A stretch of DNA of 64,000 nucleotides from Tatlockia sp. (GCA_013697725.1 JACCWI010000024.1:278705-342704); one strand, 5' to 3'. Positions 1 to 8,131 are shown, counted from the stretch's first letter. The notes: generated by a model from the letters alone, not told the origin. Made by a program: numbers and translations.

Positions 1-1
1 G

Positions 2-430
2 ACTAAGGGTGAAACCTCAGGGAAGTTCATGGAATTACAATCCATTGCAGTCGATTGTGATGGCGATAGTTTGTTGATTCAAATTAGCTCAAAAAAACCT
101 GCTTGTCATTTAGGCTCGCAAAGTTGTTTTCAAGCAGAGACTACTGAACTTGGCTTTTTAGATAAGCTAATTGAGCTCATTAACTTACGCGCAAAACAAG
201 CACCTGGTTCATCTTACACTGCTCAATTATTAGCATCAGGCCTTAATCGCTGTGCTCAGAAAGTTGGGGAAGAAGCCGTAGAAACCGTAATTGCAGCTGT
301 AAGTCAAAATCGTGAAGAATTAATCTCAGAAGCTGCCGATTTGCTATTTCATTTATTAGTCTTATTGCAAGCCTGTGAACTTAATTTTTATGAACTGCTC
401 AGTTGCTTACGCAGTCGTCACAAGGCATGA
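2..430 (+). CDS. hisIE: Phosphoribosyl-AMP cyclohydrolase/phosphoribosyl-ATP pyrophosphatase HisIE, 3' part
   Basis: Histidine biosynthesis enzyme, cut by the left window edge. The open frame runs in from base 2 without a start, and its first residues, TKGETSGKF, are the conserved HisI cyclohydrolase motif. The CDGD segment and the C-H-x6-C cysteine motif at the end of HisI follow. After a short linker comes the HisE pyrophosphatase domain with KVGEEAVETVIAA and EAADLLFHLLVLL. It is therefore the bifunctional fusion of the second and third pathway steps. An internal ATG at 29 is not the start, because HisI homology extends upstream of it. No other his gene adjoins inside the window; hisC lies far away at 41.7 kb. 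Confidence 0.9.
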   Translation, partial: TKGETSGKFMELQSIAVDCDGDSLLIQISSKKPACHLGSQSCFQAETTELGFLDKLIELINLRAKQAPGSSYTAQLLASGLNRCAQKVGEEAVETVIAAVSQNREELISEAADLLFHLLVLLQACELNFYELLSCLRSRHKA

Positions 431-456
431 TTAAAAAAATATTCACTGTCCTTTAA

Positions 457-759
457 CTACCTGGCAAGGGCAGATTGCTGAAAAATTTGTTTCAGCTGAA
501 TGTCCGTATTTTTAGAAAACTCAGCTAACATTTGTTCACAAATTTCAAAATCATTAGGAAATTGTTTGTGGATTACATTAGCTAAAAATGCAGCCAAGCC
601 TTGAGAAACTACAGCCCGATTACGAAGAGATGGCGATAATTTTTCCAAGGTTTGGGTTAAAGAAGATAATAACTGTTGTCCAATAAAATTCATGGCACGA
701 GAATAATCTTCTTCAGTTAAAGCGTTATTAACTTGTGTATCTTTACTATCAACATACAT
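457..759 (-). CDS. Small conserved hypothetical protein (100 aa)
   Basis: I do not recognise a family. The product is soluble, mostly helical in appearance, with no signal peptide or membrane segment. It lies just downstream of rlmI on the same strand and is probably cotranscribed. The open frame could begin at a TTG at 804 that overlaps rlmI, but the ATG at 759 is preferred because AAAGGA lies seven bases upstream of it. The sequence contains two tidy helices rich in Leu, Gln and Asn and ends QQSALAR. Function unknown; it could be a short helical adaptor or regulator, but nothing visible decides this. Confidence 0.6.
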   Translation of the reverse strand: MYVDSKDTQVNNALTEEDYSRAMNFIGQQLLSSLTQTLEKLSPSLRNRAVVSQGLAAFLANVIHKQFPNDFEICEQMLAEFSKNTDIQLKQIFQQSALAR

Positions 760-796
760 TTGTAATTCCTTTAATAGATAAAGTGAGGTGATAAGC

Positions 797-1972
797 TTAA
801 ACAACCACTAGCAATAAGGCCGTTAAATAAGAGCCTTCAGGAAAAGCTGCAAGAGTTGGATGGCAAGCAGCAGCCCCATAGCTACCCAGCAATCTAACTT
901 GCTTGCCATGCATTGGACCCTGATTAGAAACCAAAGCACTAAATTCCTGGGATGACAAAGCGGAGGAGCAGTTACAGGTCATCAATAATGAACCTGGGCG
1001 CATTACTTTAAAAAGCTCACTATGTAAAAAGCGATAGTATTTTTTTGCACGTTCCAAATGTTGCATCGAAGGAACTAATTTTGGCGGATCCAGAATAATC
1101 AGATCGTAATCGCCTGCCTTCGCTAAATAATCGCGAGCATCTGCTTCGATAAATTCAATATTATCCAGGTCATTTAATAGTGCATTATGCTTTGCCTGGG
1201 AAATTGCTTGAGCCGAGCTGTCTACTGCTGTAACTTGAGTTGCGCCGGCTTTGGCTGCATGCAAAGCAAATCCACCGGAATAGGAATAAAGATCAAGTAC
1301 GCGCTTGCCTTTTGCAAGAGCGGCAATACGTTGATGATTTTCGCGTTGATCAATAAACAAACCTGTTTTTTGTGCTTGCGAAAAGTCCACTTCATAAAGA
1401 ATGCCCGCTTCAACTACTTTAGCTCGAGTAGGCAAAGGTTGTTCTGCTTCGAGCAACCAGCCATCTTGAGCCAGCGGTTTTTTTTGGGATAGCCAAATTA
1501 ACTCTTCACCCGCCAAACGCTCTAATAGACAGTCCTTGATAATTTCCTTATTTTCTTCAACCCAATAAGCCGAGCTAGAAATTACAGAAACTTTATTAAA
1601 GCGATCGATGGTTAAACCGGAAAGGCCATCTGCTTCACTATTGAATAATCGATAAGCGCTGGTTTTTTCATTAGGCAGATTTAAATTTTCACGAATTAAA
1701 AACGCCTGTTTAAGACGATATTGAATAATTGAGCGCAGAGAACTAGTATCAAGTTCTTCCCAAGACTGTGCCAGAATTCGCACGCGATAAAGTGAATGTT
1801 CATTATAAACGCCAGTTCCGAGAAGCTCAGCTTCGGGCGTGAACACTTCAACCAGTTGACCTGTAATAAGTTCACCAGTTGACTTGCTAATTGCCTTGGG
1901 GAAAACCCAAGGATGACCGCGACGAACTGCATTTTGTTTGGCTTTATTTAAATAAACTCCAGCTTTCATCAT
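797..1972 (-). CDS. rlmI: 23S rRNA (cytosine-C5) methyltransferase RlmI-like
   Basis: SAM-dependent RNA m5C methyltransferase of the RlmI/YccW type; the E. coli enzyme modifies C1962 of 23S rRNA. An N-terminal PUA-like domain (RRGHPWVF) precedes the Rossmann methyltransferase with SAM motif LDLYSYSGGF, a VDSS acidic loop, the DPPKL motif IV and TCNCSS, which carries the catalytic cysteines of m5C enzymes. The length of 391 aa matches the family. The ATG at 1972, with AGGA upstream, is chosen over a TTG at 1990. A small unknown gene follows directly. The upstream spacer is shared with the divergent toxin-antitoxin operon. Confidence 0.85.
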   Translation of the reverse strand: MMKAGVYLNKAKQNAVRRGHPWVFPKAISKSTGELITGQLVEVFTPEAELLGTGVYNEHSLYRVRILAQSWEELDTSSLRSIIQYRLKQAFLIRENLNLPNEKTSAYRLFNSEADGLSGLTIDRFNKVSVISSSAYWVEENKEIIKDCLLERLAGEELIWLSQKKPLAQDGWLLEAEQPLPTRAKVVEAGILYEVDFSQAQKTGLFIDQRENHQRIAALAKGKRVLDLYSYSGGFALHAAKAGATQVTAVDSSAQAISQAKHNALLNDLDNIEFIEADARDYLAKAGDYDLIILDPPKLVPSMQHLERAKKYYRFLHSELFKVMRPGSLLMTCNCSSALSSQEFSALVSNQGPMHGKQVRLLGSYGAAACHPTLAAFPEGSYLTALLLVVV

Positions 1973-2089
1973 TTTTTTCCTGGTCAACAATGCGCCGGAG
2001 TATAAACCAGAACCACTGGTTAGTTCTAGTTTTTCTGATTAGGCCTTTTTAAAGAATTATACCTGACACCTAATTATTTTTCTATAAAA

Positions 2090-2118
2090 TTGACTTTATC
2101 CTCTATTTATACAATAAT
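2090..2118 (+). promoter_or_regulatory. Promoter of the Xre/RES toxin-antitoxin operon
   Basis: A sigma-70-like promoter with -35 TTGACT at 2090-2095 and -10 AATAAT at 2113-2118, spacing 17. The -10 lies between the two arms of the perfect inverted repeat described separately, so a repressor bound there would block transcription. It points at the antitoxin ATG at 2145. Confidence 0.5.
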
Positions 2119-2136
2119 TTATTCTATAAATAGAGG
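2100..2136. promoter_or_regulatory. Operator: perfect 12-bp inverted repeat upstream of the toxin-antitoxin genes
   Basis: CCTCTATTTATA (2100-2111) and its exact reverse complement TATAAATAGAGG (2125-2136), separated by 13 bases. The arms straddle the likely -10 box. The right arm supplies GAGGG (2133-2137), the Shine-Dalgarno sequence of the antitoxin, seven bases from the ATG. Autorepression by the antitoxin or the toxin-antitoxin complex is the usual design for such loci; binding here is inferred. Confidence 0.7.
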
Positions 2137-2144
2137 GTTTATCG

Positions 2145-2543
2145 ATGACTAGCTTTTCAAACTCCGAATCTTCTCCTGAACTAACTTCAGAGATTTTGAA
2201 AAAAAACACGGTTAATGTAATAGCATTATTTGATCATTGGCAGTTAAGAAATGATGAAGAATCTAATCTTCTAGGCGGAATTAGTCCAGCTCAGCTTGCC
2301 AAGTATAAAAAAGGGAAAGCTCATATATCAGGTAGGGACACTATCGAGCGAGTGGGGAATCTATTGGGTATTCATAAAAATCTACGAATTCTTTATCCCT
2401 ATAATAGAGAGGTAGTTTACCGTTGGGTTAAAGGTCGAAATTTAAAATTAAACAATTTAAGTCCACTGGATATTATGCTGGAGCATGGTTATATCGGAAT
2501 TGCTCAAATTCGACGCTTTACCGATTTTTTAAGAGGGCAATAA
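2145..2543 (+). CDS. Type II antitoxin, Xre/MbcA/ParS family
   Basis: Antitoxin of a RES/Xre toxin-antitoxin system. Residues about 24-66 look like the helix-turn-helix DNA-binding half, with ISPAQLAKYKKGKAHISG in the recognition-helix area. Residues about 68-131 match the C-terminal toxin-binding domain (DUF2384-like), with ERVGNLLGIHKNLR and SPLDIMLEHGYIGI. At 132 aa the length fits the family. The ATG has a GAGGG seven bases upstream. The toxin gene starts two bases after the stop, so the two are surely cotranscribed and probably coupled. Regulation is likely autorepression through the upstream palindrome. Confidence 0.85.
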   Translation: MTSFSNSESSPELTSEILKKNTVNVIALFDHWQLRNDEESNLLGGISPAQLAKYKKGKAHISGRDTIERVGNLLGIHKNLRILYPYNREVVYRWVKGRNLKLNNLSPLDIMLEHGYIGIAQIRRFTDFLRGQ

Positions 2544-2545
2544 TT

Positions 2546-3268
2546 GTGCCCCAACTATTTGATCGTGCTGTTGATTATTGCAAAGATGTTTTTAGAAATA
2601 TTCGAGGAATAAATATATCTCAAGATTTATTTGATGATTTAAGCGATGATCCTTTGAATTGGGAAGCCGCTAATGCCCTCGAGATCTATACTCATCCCCC
2701 AATAGCTAATGCTCCTCTAATTCAGAGACCTTTTGATTACAGCAAAAATGATTTTATTAGCTACCCTTTTGAGAACCTCACTTCATCACGATTTAGCGAT
2801 GGCTCAATTGCTTGTTGGTATGGCTCAGAAACCTTGGAAACCTCCATTTATGAAACAAGCTATCATTTTATTCAAGAAATACTTGATTCTGAGGTATTCA
2901 TCGACCAAAAAATAATTAAGATTGACAGACGAGTAGCTCAAGTTAATTGCCGGGGCTTAGCCTTTGATCTGACCAGCAAAAAAACTGAATTTCCTTGGCT
3001 GACAGACTCCATTAATTATACTAGATGCCAAGAAATAGGCAGACGTGTAGCATCAGAAGGACATCCCTTATTAATAGTACCCTCGGCTCGACAAGAAAAA
3101 GGTGTAAATTTGGTAGCCTTTACTTCAAAAGTACTTTCTAACTCTCGGGATTATTGTAAATTGCATTATGTTTTCAATATAAATAATAAGCAGATTAAAA
3201 TATTCCGGGGCGGTGAGGAATTATGCATCTGGGACGAATCCAGATTAAATCTTTTATGGAAAGTTTAA
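2546..3268 (+). CDS. RES-domain toxin (NAD+-degrading type)
   Basis: Toxin partner of the preceding antitoxin. RES toxins have an ADP-ribosyltransferase-like fold and characterised members deplete NAD+. The invariant residues are visible: Arg82 in SSRFSDG, Tyr92 in CWYGSE, Glu103 in IYETSYH and Ser180 in IVPSARQ, followed by GVNLVAF. The gene begins with GTG two bases after the antitoxin stop, with its ribosome-binding region (GAGGG) inside the antitoxin's last codons. Length (240 aa) is in the upper normal range. No frameshift is seen, so the toxin appears intact. Confidence 0.85.
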   Translation: MPQLFDRAVDYCKDVFRNIRGINISQDLFDDLSDDPLNWEAANALEIYTHPPIANAPLIQRPFDYSKNDFISYPFENLTSSRFSDGSIACWYGSETLETSIYETSYHFIQEILDSEVFIDQKIIKIDRRVAQVNCRGLAFDLTSKKTEFPWLTDSINYTRCQEIGRRVASEGHPLLIVPSARQEKGVNLVAFTSKVLSNSRDYCKLHYVFNINNKQIKIFRGGEELCIWDESRLNLLWKV

Positions 3269-3281
3269 TTTTTTAAAATCA

Positions 3282-3700
3282 ATGCTTAGCAACGAGCTAC
3301 CCGTTTTACTGAAGCTCTGTTAAATACAAAGGAAAATTTATAGATCTGAAACTAGATACCGGTGCAGATTTAGTGGTTGATACAACTGCAATAGTTTATT
3401 ATCTCGCCATGCATGGATATGGCCGTAAAATAAAAACGGATAAAATTACTCATATTTGGGTGTTTGAAAAAGATAATTATTTAATGATAGGTGGAACAAG
3501 TTCTAGTTTAAAGATTCATAATGAGTAGGTGTATCACACTATGATAATGTCGTTTAAAAATTAGATGAAACCGAGATATGTGATATTATTAACCATAAAG
3601 CTTAAGTGAGCTGCTAGAAGAGTTATATCCAGATTGCCGTGCCAAGCTATCAAGAGCTAAGGTCTGTTCATTTGAGAATCTAATGTATATTTTAGTATAA
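3282..3700 (+). pseudogene. Decayed gene with a retropepsin-like aspartic protease motif
   Basis: A broken gene just after the RES toxin. An ATG at 3282 opens MLSNELPVLLKL, and a frameshift near 3316 is needed to enter the next stretch (3313-3528). That stretch reads YKGKFIDLKLDTGADLVVD; LDTGAD is the active-site signature of retropepsin-like aspartic proteases. It ends at TAG 3526. Further shifted pieces continue with KLDETEICDIINHKA and then SLSELLEELYPDCRAK up to a stop at 3698-3700. The pieces join in order on one strand, which is why I read them as a single decayed gene. The C-terminal half matches no family I recognise. Confidence 0.45.
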
Positions 3701-3713
3701 ATAGGAAATAGTT

Positions 3714-3746
3714 AAACCTAAGTAAAATATTTGAATTAGGTTTTTT
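3714..3746 (+). terminator. Possible rho-independent terminator after the toxin-antitoxin region
   Basis: AAACCTAA (3714-3721) pairs with TTAGGTTT (3736-3743) around a 14-base loop, and the run continues as T to 3746. The stem is AT-rich and the loop long, so it is a weak candidate. Between here and 4011 I see nothing else. Confidence 0.4.
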
Positions 3747-4011
3747 AAATGATTTCATAATATATGGTTAAAATTCTCTAAACCCAATCCTGATCCAAGG
3801 CTCAACCTAAATTAATTAATCTATTTTTTAAATGCGCATCTCGTGTTACTGCTAGCTGGAATCCTAAAGCATGTAAAATGTCATTCGTGTTTCTTAAATA
3901 AGGGTTGCCTTCCCTTGAAACTGAGCAAATAAATCCTATCATTCTGAACCATACCAAAAAATGGACCAACCCCAAAAGCTGTTCCTATGAAAACTGGCCT
4001 GTTCGCTTTTT

Positions 4012-5310
4012 TTAAAGTGAGAATGCCCCAACTGCTAATGCAGTAATAATATTGGTTAACATTAGCCCTAAACACCACCAGATACCTCCTTTTTGAAGAT
4101 CTCCAAAGGAAATTTTGCAAAGCCCAACTAGTAACCATAATGTAGCCACTAGGGGGCTCAACATATGTATAGGCGTCCCCATTAGTGAGGCTCTACCGAT
4201 TTCTGCTGAGGAAATTCCATGAGCAGTTGCCATATGATTAAGCACGGGCAATATTCCGAAATAAAAAGCATCATTAGATAAAAAGAAGGATAGTGGCGCG
4301 CTTAAAACCGCGGTGATAATCCCCATATGGATACCCAAGGCAGAAGGGATAATTGATATTAGTGAATTGGCCATGGCATCAGTCATCTTCGTGCCTGTCA
4401 GTATGCCTAAAAAAATTCCTGCGGCAAATACTACTGAGGAAACTGTAAAAGCTTCCTTGGCATGAGCGACCATTCTCCCCCTCTGCTCTTCGGCAACAGG
4501 AAAGTTCAGTATAAGTGCCAATGCAGTTCCTACGAGAAAAATAATTAAAATAGGTATTTTTGTTATCATTAACATAAGCATTAGGGTTAACGTCAAGATA
4601 AGATTGCTTGAAAATAATTGGGGGCGTTTATATTTGGCATTTTTTTGTAAAATTTCACTTGAAATATGATTTATGATTGATGAATCTATTTGGATAATAC
4701 CAAGCCTCGCTTGTTCTCTTTTACCTAGAATATAACTGGTGAATAAAACCCATAGATAACCCACAATAATCACAGGTATTAAAGGATGAAATATATCTGC
4801 GGCCTCTAATTTAAAAACCGCCAAAACTCTTGCCCCAGGGGCTGACCAAGGAAACATATTTTTAACAGCAGTGTCCATGGAACAAATAACTGCCAATATC
4901 ACGGGATTAATATTTAATTTTCTATACAAAGGAAGCAAAGCAGAACACACTACCATAAAAACTACAGCGCCCTCTCCTTCTAAAGAAGCAATCATTGCTA
5001 AAAAAGTCGTCCCCATAACAATTTTTAGGGGATCTCCATGTACTTTTTTTAAAAGAATTATGATCAAAGGATCGAAAAGACCAACATCCATCATAATTCC
5101 AAAGTAGGTGACTGCAAACAACATCATTATTGCAGTGGGGGCAATAGCAATAATACCTTGAAGCATCATGTCACTGACCTGTTCACTATAGCCACTTAGA
5201 ATAGCAAACAAAATTGGCACTACGACTAAAGCACAAAATCCCGATAAACGTTTAGAAAGGATTAAATACATAAAGGTTATTATCATGCACCATCCTAATA
5301 AAGCTAACAT
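4012..5310 (-). CDS. CitMHS-family citrate:cation symporter-like transporter
   Basis: Inner-membrane secondary transporter of the CitMHS family (Bacillus CitM/CitH type, which import citrate complexed with divalent metal). At 432 aa it is full length, with about a dozen hydrophobic segments. It opens MLALLGWCMIITFMYLIL, typical for the family, and carries the equivalents of the conserved loop motifs: SLEGEGAVVF (usually SLDGDGSTTF) and FPWSAPGARV. The ATG at 5310 has GGGGGA five bases upstream. It stands alone, downstream on the same strand from a broken LRR gene. Substrate not provable from sequence; a related organic acid is possible. An overlapping frame at 3881-4138 is not a gene. Confidence 0.8.
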   Translation of the reverse strand: MLALLGWCMIITFMYLILSKRLSGFCALVVVPILFAILSGYSEQVSDMMLQGIIAIAPTAIMMLFAVTYFGIMMDVGLFDPLIIILLKKVHGDPLKIVMGTTFLAMIASLEGEGAVVFMVVCSALLPLYRKLNINPVILAVICSMDTAVKNMFPWSAPGARVLAVFKLEAADIFHPLIPVIIVGYLWVLFTSYILGKREQARLGIIQIDSSIINHISSEILQKNAKYKRPQLFSSNLILTLTLMLMLMITKIPILIIFLVGTALALILNFPVAEEQRGRMVAHAKEAFTVSSVVFAAGIFLGILTGTKMTDAMANSLISIIPSALGIHMGIITAVLSAPLSFFLSNDAFYFGILPVLNHMATAHGISSAEIGRASLMGTPIHMLSPLVATLWLLVGLCKISFGDLQKGGIWWCLGLMLTNIITALAVGAFSL

Positions 5311-5343
5311 GATGTTCCCCCGGCTAATGATATTTCATTCCCT

Positions 5344-5890
5344 CTAACAAGAGCCTGTTTTTAAAAATCCATTGAAAGAGGAGCTTTTTTTTACCGTTTT
5401 ATAGCCTCGTGCTAAATTTTCAAGTATTTTGCTACCAATAATATTGTATCTTTTTGGGAAGATGTACAAATATTTGCACTAGCTCTTGGTTGGTTTTATT
5501 TCAAGATTGTTCTCTTGTAAATTAAGAGAAGCAATACTTGGCGGTAAAGGAGCAAGCTAATTCTGTAGCGGTTTTACCATTCAGGAGATTATAAGAAAGA
5601 TCAAGATAACTAATTCGCTTTGGCATTTCAGAAAAATTTGTACAAGTTCCTAGCCTTTTCTGTTACTTAGGTGATTATCCTTTAATCCTAGAGATGTAAT
5701 GCCCTCGAGGAATTGCTGCTACAATTTCAGCAAGTTCAGAACCATTTTTATAACATTCTATTTTATTATACAAGTAGGAAGAAGGATATTTGGACCAAGA
5801 AAAAGTCTTAAGTGACTTATATGATCTCTTGCTCCCCCTAACGCCAAATTAAAATGCGCTTCATTTTGTGCATGGTATGCAACACGTTAT
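5344..5890 (-). pseudogene. Decayed leucine-rich-repeat protein gene, effector-like
   Basis: Read on the minus strand from about 5890 down, successive frames spell consecutive LRR units broken by frameshifts and a stop: NGSELAEIVAAIPRG, then ITSLGLKDNHLSNRKG followed by a stop and ELVQIF, then SEMPKRISYLDLSYNLLNG KTATELA, then LPPSIASLNLQENNLE. After a stop at 5479 another shift gives a tail, IIGSKILENLARGYK TVKKSS, ending at TAG 5344-5346. The repeat pattern, about 28 residues with IPxxITSLxLxxNxL and N/GKTxxELAxxF, is that of LRR proteins common among Legionella effectors. At least four lesions make it non-functional. Its tail ends 34 bases before the CitMHS start. Confidence 0.65.
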
Positions 5891-5913
5891 TATAAATAAT
5901 GTCATTATGGATT

Positions 5914-6126
5914 TTAATACGCCTTATAATTAAGAGAAAAATGATTATCAAAATTATTAGGGCCAATATTTTTTGAATGAGGCTTTATATTCACTTCTAT
6001 ATCCTGATTAAGTAAAATCAAGAAACTGATTAGTTTGTCAATTGAAAAACCAGTTAATTGACCATGAGATAATCTGGATACTTGGGGCTGATTGATTGGG
6101 TACTGAGATGCTGAAACTAAGGTCAT
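5914..6126 (-). pseudogene. Truncated XRE/HTH-type antitoxin fragment
   Basis: A 70-aa frame whose residues about 12-47 (INQPQVSRLSHGQLTGFSID then KLISFLILLNQDIEVNIKP) match the second half of a HigA-like XRE domain, where the sequence reads xxQPxVSxLxxGxxxxFSxDxLxxxLxxLGxxVEVxVxP. The first half of the HTH (helices 1 and 2) is missing: the frame starts MTLVSASQYP and no good ribosome-binding site precedes the ATG. No toxin partner is visible on either side. It may be a remnant of a toxin-antitoxin pair, or a short expressed protein. It lies between the broken LRR gene and rdgC. Confidence 0.5.
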
Positions 6127-6285
6127 GAAAACTAACTCTAAGCACTTTTAATATTGTAAGTGTTTAAGCTGAGACGATTTATAACCCTTAATTAGAGTGA
6201 AGATTAACCATAAAATACGCGTAATTCCTCATTTCGAGAACCTGTGAATCATGATAGCATCAGCTCTTTTACCTTAAGGATTTCT

Positions 6286-7215
6286 ATGTGGTTTAACAAT
6301 GCTCTAATTTATCAATACGAACTCAGTGAAACTGTTGACTTTACTACTTTGCTTGCTGCCGAGCAGCTCAAACCTTGCCCTCCGCATGCACGATTCATTT
6401 ATGGTTGGCTACCTAATTTTGGTGATGAGCTTGTCCAGGAGGTTGCAGGCTCTTCAATGATTTGTTTAGGTAAAGAAGAGCGTATTCTGCCAAGGGGAGT
6501 TATTAAACGAATGGTTGCAGAGCGCGTCCAAGCTCTGGAAGCACAACAAGGACGTAAAATTAAACGCTCCGAACAAGCGCAAATCGCTGAAGATTTGGAA
6601 TTTGAATTACTCCCCAAATCGTTTTGCGTCCAGAAACGATTAGCAGCCTTATTAGATGGGCCATCAAATCGTTTAATTATAAATGCATCTTCCAACAATC
6701 AAGCTTCGCAATTGACTTCTTTATTGCGTAAATCAATCCCAGGCATTCAGATTGAGCCGCTTAATTCCAATGAAAACTTAGCTCTACGTTTTGCCCAATG
6801 GCTAAATGATCCGAGCCTTATTCCTCCTAATTTTCAGCTAGCTTCAGACTGTTTATTGTTCGCTTTGGATGACGAAAAGAAACGCTTTACCTGTAAAGGG
6901 TATGAACTTCCCGCGCAAGAAATTTTATCACTCTTAGCTCAAGGTTTAGCCGCTGCAGAAATTTCCTTGATTTGGAATGAGCGTATCCAATTTACCCTCA
7001 CACAGGATTTAGTCTTCAAGCGTTTAAAAAGCCTGGATTACTTGGTGGATGAATTTAACGATATTCAACAATTAGAAGGTGAGTATCAACAACGCGATGC
7101 TTCCCTAACCTTACTAAGCGGCGAACTGCGAGGACTAGTGAATGATCTGCTCAAGGGATTAATGACTAACCCGCATATTCAGGAAGAAAAGGAAAAACAG
7201 CCAGCCTTGGTTTAA
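6286..7215 (+). CDS. rdgC: Recombination-associated protein RdgC
   Basis: RdgC forms a ring around double-stranded DNA and modulates RecA-dependent recombination. The product (309 aa, usual length about 303) starts MWFNNALIYQYELS, matching the family's MWFKNLxxYRL opening, and contains LPRGVIKRMVAERV, the GRKIKRSEQAQIAEDLEFELLP region reading across the middle, and the C-terminal QFTLTQDLVFKRLKSLD. The ATG at 6286 has AAGGA six bases upstream; an upstream in-frame ATG would add 14 residues unlike the family. It stands alone, divergent from the truncated HTH fragment. Confidence 0.93.
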   Translation: MWFNNALIYQYELSETVDFTTLLAAEQLKPCPPHARFIYGWLPNFGDELVQEVAGSSMICLGKEERILPRGVIKRMVAERVQALEAQQGRKIKRSEQAQIAEDLEFELLPKSFCVQKRLAALLDGPSNRLIINASSNNQASQLTSLLRKSIPGIQIEPLNSNENLALRFAQWLNDPSLIPPNFQLASDCLLFALDDEKKRFTCKGYELPAQEILSLLAQGLAAAEISLIWNERIQFTLTQDLVFKRLKSLDYLVDEFNDIQQLEGEYQQRDASLTLLSGELRGLVNDLLKGLMTNPHIQEEKEKQPALV

Positions 7216-7356
7216 GCAAAAACATTGCCCTGACTTATGGCTTAACAACAAAAACCCAAGAGCTGTCTCTTTAGTTGTATGCTTATACAATATCGAATCG
7301 AGTAGGAGGAGCATTCCAGCTCCGTCCTCTCAAAGCGTGTGGCGAGCTAACCAAAG

Positions 7357-7947
7357 CTATTTTTTTATTACAAATCCATTATCGCCAGATTGGTAAAGTT
7401 CATTCTCCTCGTTTTGAAAAAATTCCTTGTAATTGGCATTTAGAAGAACTGTGTTTAACAATTTAGAGTTGAACTCACACCTAGTGTCTGTAGATTTAAT
7501 TTCAGAAAAAAATAGATGAGGTTGATAGTTAGAAACTTTACTAATCCACCTATCATGACCAAGTCTCTGTCTAAGGTTTTCATCATTAGTAATTTCACTT
7601 AAAAACTTACATACCATCATGAGCTGTAAAAGGGCTTTGGTATCAAGGTGCCAAAAAATAGTTAGCCAGAGCTCGTTAGGTATCAGTTGCAGTTTGTGAG
7701 TATTTTCTTCATTGGAATTTTTATATTCCTTCCTAGCTAATGTTTTCATTGGATCGTCAATTTTTAATGGCTGGAATTGATGCATACTAATGAATGAGGT
7801 ATTAGATAAATTCAGTGTAAATTGAGGCAGATGAAGTTGAAAATCAGAAAGGTTGATATTAGCTAATAATTCATTTGTTTGATTATTGAAGCCCTTTTCT
7901 TCATTTTTTTCAAAATTATCTTCGTTAACATTAATCTTTTCTTGCAT
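7357..7947 (-). CDS. F-box protein, candidate translocated effector
   Basis: A 196-aa protein with an F-box at about residues 87-130: LQLIPNELWLTIFWHLDTKA followed by LLQLMMVCKFLSEITND. F-boxes bind eukaryotic Skp1 and recruit SCF ubiquitin ligases; in bacteria they are hallmarks of host-directed effectors such as Legionella AnkB/LegU1. There is no signal peptide or membrane segment. The N-terminal 86 residues are acidic and Asn-rich, and the C-terminal 60 residues, which would be expected to bind a target, match nothing I know. The ATG has AAAGGA upstream. It is a monocistronic gene between rdgC and bamD. Translocation by Dot/Icm is inference. Confidence 0.8.
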   Translation of the reverse strand: MQEKINVNEDNFEKNEEKGFNNQTNELLANINLSDFQLHLPQFTLNLSNTSFISMHQFQPLKIDDPMKTLARKEYKNSNEENTHKLQLIPNELWLTIFWHLDTKALLQLMMVCKFLSEITNDENLRQRLGHDRWISKVSNYQPHLFFSEIKSTDTRCEFNSKLLNTVLLNANYKEFFQNEENELYQSGDNGFVIKK

Positions 7948-7976
7948 GATTATAGAATCCTTTAAATAAAAGATCT

Positions 7977-8013
7977 ATTTTAACTCTATACGCTCTATAA
8001 GTAAACAATTTAC
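7977..8013 (-). promoter_or_regulatory. Promoter and palindrome upstream of the F-box gene
   Basis: On the minus strand, -35 TTTACT (8000-8005) and -10 TAAAAT (7977-7982) are separated by 17 bases. The -35 lies in a small palindrome, GTAAA-CAA-TTTAC, at 8001-8013, which could be an operator. I do not see the tandem GTAAA spacing of a CpxR site. Confidence 0.4.
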
Positions 8014-8131
8014 TCGACAATAGAAGTACAATATGTGAAAAATGTTGGCAACAACAAATGACATTAACCAATGCCATTGACTTCCACAGCCGCCTAATGC
8101 TTCTTATCAGTGATAATCTTAGCTCATAAGA

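Noticed and set aside
3881..4138. 85-aa frame overlapping the end of the CitMHS gene
   Set aside because: Lies in another frame over a conserved transporter C-terminus and has no recognisable domain or ribosome-binding site.
7275..7466. 63-aa plus-strand frame
   Set aside because: Mostly antisense to the F-box gene C-terminus; no family features.
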